Shown: positions 62,610 through 64,000 of the stretch, piece after piece
Position numbering within the stretch: the stretch's first letter is position 1
Layout of the letters: each line of letters opens with the position of its first letter
DNA from: Symploca sp. SIO3C6
GTDB taxonomy: Bacteria > Cyanobacteriota > Cyanobacteriia > Cyanobacteriales > Coleofasciculaceae
Assembly: GCA_010692425.1 (NCBI GenBank)
Contig: JAAHHJ010000014.1
Location: forward strand, 1 to 64,000
Direction: 5' to 3'
Length of the DNA: 64,000 nt
Made by a program: the position numbers and the translations under genes
Notes under the pieces: generated by a model
What the model saw: only the letters and a program-made list of their open reading frames with translations
Databases searched by the model: none
Told to the model about the DNA's origin: nothing

Positions 62610-63672
62610 TAACTATAAATCTCCTGGCAACAGCAAGAGAAGGTTTGATATTCACATTGAGAAAAACTTTGAAGTGAGTAAGGTGGAGTATGGATTGTTT
62701 ACCAGTAGAGTCCTAAACTCAGTCGAAAAACTTACATCCAAGGTTAAAAGTAATGAGGATTTGGCAATAAGAATTTCTATATCAGAGTTTTCAAGCAGTA
62801 ACCAAGTAGTCAAGTATAATCTGGCTGCGGATGGTAAAAATTTATCTGGAAACTCTTATCAAACCCTTGATGAGCGTGCAAAAGCATTCAAATCTTCTCC
62901 TCCAAAGTATAATTTTGAGTTTCTCAAGGTGAGTCAATCATTAAAGGAAAGATTATTAATGATTAACACCTTAGTCCGTGACAAGAAACTTATCTTTGAC
63001 CAATGGAATCTTAAATCAGTCGAACCACATCCTAGTTTAGTATTCAATTTTTTTGGTCCTCCTGGGACAGGTAAAACCTTAGCTGCACATGCAATTGCAG
63101 ACCTCTTAAAGATTCCTATACTTATTGTCAAGTATTCTCAGATTGACGATAAGTATGTTGCTGAAAATGCTAAGAATGCGGAAGCGATGTTTCTGGCAGC
63201 GAAAAGGGACGGAGCATTACTTTTTATAGATGAGGCAGACTCACTTTTTTCTTCACGAGTAACTAATCTAGCCCAAGGTTCTGAGTACGGAATCAATGCT
63301 CTGAGGGCAACACTGTTAACCACAATTGATGAGTTTGAGGGCATAGTTATTTTGGCTACTAACCTTGTGCAGAATATAGATTTTGCATTTACGTCCCGTA
63401 TGGAATATTTAAAATTTGACCTGCCTACTAAAGACTTGAGGGAGCAGATATGGCGTCAGCATCTTCCTTCAGAACTCCCTTTGGAAAACTTATCTGTTAG
63501 TGAGTTAGCCGCAGTTGACAACGTTTCTGGTAGAGACATCAAAAAAGCAATAGTTAATGCTGCTTTGAGGGCAAGATATAAAAATCAGTCTTCTGTTAAT
63601 CAACAAGATCTTTTAACAGAAATTTTGTTCATAAAAACTAAAAATGGGTGTAGCGATATAAGGAGCGATTAA
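62599..63672 (+). CDS. AAA+ ATPase, CDC48/FtsH-like module with a unique N-terminal domain
   Basis: The protein is 357 aa. Residues 1-110 form a separate domain of unknown fold (RRFDIHIEKNFEVSKVEYGL, LAIRISISEFSSSNQVVKYN). The AAA+ domain spans about 125-345: Walker A NFFGPPGTGKTLAAHAIADL, Walker B GALLFIDEADSLFSSRVTNL, sensor 1 GIVILATNLV, arginine-finger region IDFAFTSRMEYLKFDLP and sensor 2 VSGRDIKKAIVNAALRARYK. All catalytic residues needed for ATP hydrolysis are present. It has no protease or zinc-binding part, so it is a remodelling ATPase. Coupling with two small membrane proteins suggests work at the membrane. No known system is recognised; defence is a guess. Confidence 0.75.
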   Translation: MTHNNYKSPGNSKRRFDIHIEKNFEVSKVEYGLFTSRVLNSVEKLTSKVKSNEDLAIRISISEFSSSNQVVKYNLAADGKNLSGNSYQTLDERAKAFKSSPPKYNFEFLKVSQSLKERLLMINTLVRDKKLIFDQWNLKSVEPHPSLVFNFFGPPGTGKTLAAHAIADLLKIPILIVKYSQIDDKYVAENAKNAEAMFLAAKRDGALLFIDEADSLFSSRVTNLAQGSEYGINALRATLLTTIDEFEGIVILATNLVQNIDFAFTSRMEYLKFDLPTKDLREQIWRQHLPSELPLENLSVSELAAVDNVSGRDIKKAIVNAALRARYKNQSSVNQQDLLTEILFIKTKNGCSDIRSD

Positions 63673-63680
63673 ATAAAAAA

Positions 63681-63700
63681 ACTGGCATATCTAAACCAGT
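63681..63700 (+). terminator. Terminator-like hairpin after the AAA+ gene
   Basis: ACTGG (63681-63685) pairs with CCAGT (63696-63700) a few bases after the AAA+ stop. A second hairpin, ACCCG...CGGGT (63771-63795), follows with TAATTTAAC after it. Beyond these, 63800-64000 holds no gene that I can support. Confidence 0.45.
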
Positions 63701-63948
63701 CAAATAAATTTGTTAAGTACAAGTTTTGATTTCAGAAACCTTACGTCCATTTTAGAATTGATAAAAAAATACCCGCCTTTAAAAACAAGACGGGTAATTT
63801 AACAAAGAACCAGAGTCGTAACTATGTATCTGACTGAACAGCTGTTGATATATTCATATGATTAGCTATCAACCTTAATTAATCCTGAAAAAACAATTAG
63901 AATTAGCTGAAAACTATTAAATCACCCCATACTCGTACCAAAACTCAA

Positions 63949-63976
63949 TTACTTATTACTTATTACTTATTACTTA
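63949..63976 (-). repeat. Heptamer tandem array (TTATTAC)n at the right edge
   Basis: About four copies of TTACTTA/TTATTAC, same unit as at 32048-32080 and 47016-47061. Confidence 0.75.
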
Positions 63977-64000
63977 AACATTTGTAACAAACATTTAAGT

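Overview
The window is a piece of a cyanobacterial chromosome. Supporting evidence: HIP1 octamers (GCGATCGC) recur throughout; there is a cyanobacterial-type suf cluster with its divergent repressor SufR; there are light-dependent protochlorophyllide reductase, system II cytochrome c maturation (CcdA/Ccs1), an NTRC-type thioredoxin reductase fusion, a DUF1824 and a DUF1822 protein, a PEP-CTERM protein and kinase-WD40 and CHAT-CHASE2 signalling proteins. Abundant short tandem repeats (heptamers such as TTATTAC, and GGGGAGAT- and TTCTGCC-type units) and IS200/IS605-type elements suggest a filamentous, Nostocales-like genome. I cannot name a species.

Layout. 1-5.3 kb: the decayed 5' end of an IS605-type tnpB on the left edge, then a sigma-like factor, a DUF1822 protein, a tiny ORF with a perfect ribosome binding site and a CHAT-CHASE2 protein, closed by a convergent Uma2 nuclease. 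5.4-10.4 kb: a small membrane protein, a DUF1400-type hydrolase, a short ribbon-helix-helix gene with a palindromic promoter, an FHA protein and a glycine-oxidase-like flavoprotein. 10.4-15.8 kb: a ParM-like/ParR-like pair, a TenA-like protein, an alpha/beta hydrolase and an MscS-DEP channel. 15.8-19.9 kb: an unusual island of three paralogous unknown genes and a lone acyl carrier protein, with short palindrome-ended repeats between the modules. 19.9-21.5 kb: a TnpB-only IS element with a probable guide RNA end. 21.5-26.4 kb: a TPR protein, an ECF-like sigma factor, a methyltransferase and a broken BrnT/intact BrnA-like toxin-antitoxin pair. 26.5-33.5 kb: NTRC, an oligopeptide-type permease, a TrmJ-like methyltransferase, an internally deleted IS605-type remnant, a class A beta-lactamase-like protein and protochlorophyllide reductase. 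33.5-35.6 kb: a pentapeptide-repeat protein, gene remnants and a tRNA-like structured RNA with a large insertion. 35.6-39.6 kb: secA and pyrD. 39.6-46.6 kb: small hypotheticals, a PEP-CTERM protein, a GIY-YIG-like protein, cbiD, ccs1, ccdA and an orphan NB-ARC ATPase. 47-53.2 kb: sufBCDS and divergent sufR with a CAAC-N6-GTTG operator between them. 53.3-60.8 kb: small genes, a kinase-WD40 protein, DUF1824, dapB, a membrane protein and ilvB carrying a C-terminal zinc ribbon. 61-64 kb: a four-gene cassette (small soluble protein, two single-span membrane proteins, AAA+ ATPase) of unknown function.

Most housekeeping loci are ordinary. The two best candidates for undescribed systems are the acyl-carrier-protein/three-paralog island (16.0-19.6 kb), whose paralogs share one invariant cysteine, and the AAA+ ATPase cassette (61.6-63.7 kb). 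A further strong theme is repeat traffic. Five copies of one roughly 100-120 bp TATAGC-ended repeat, two of a second, and many tandem arrays sit at gene edges. In several cases they supply start codons, stop codons, a ribosome binding site or C-terminal residues. All calls were made by reading the sequence and recalling families; no database search was run.
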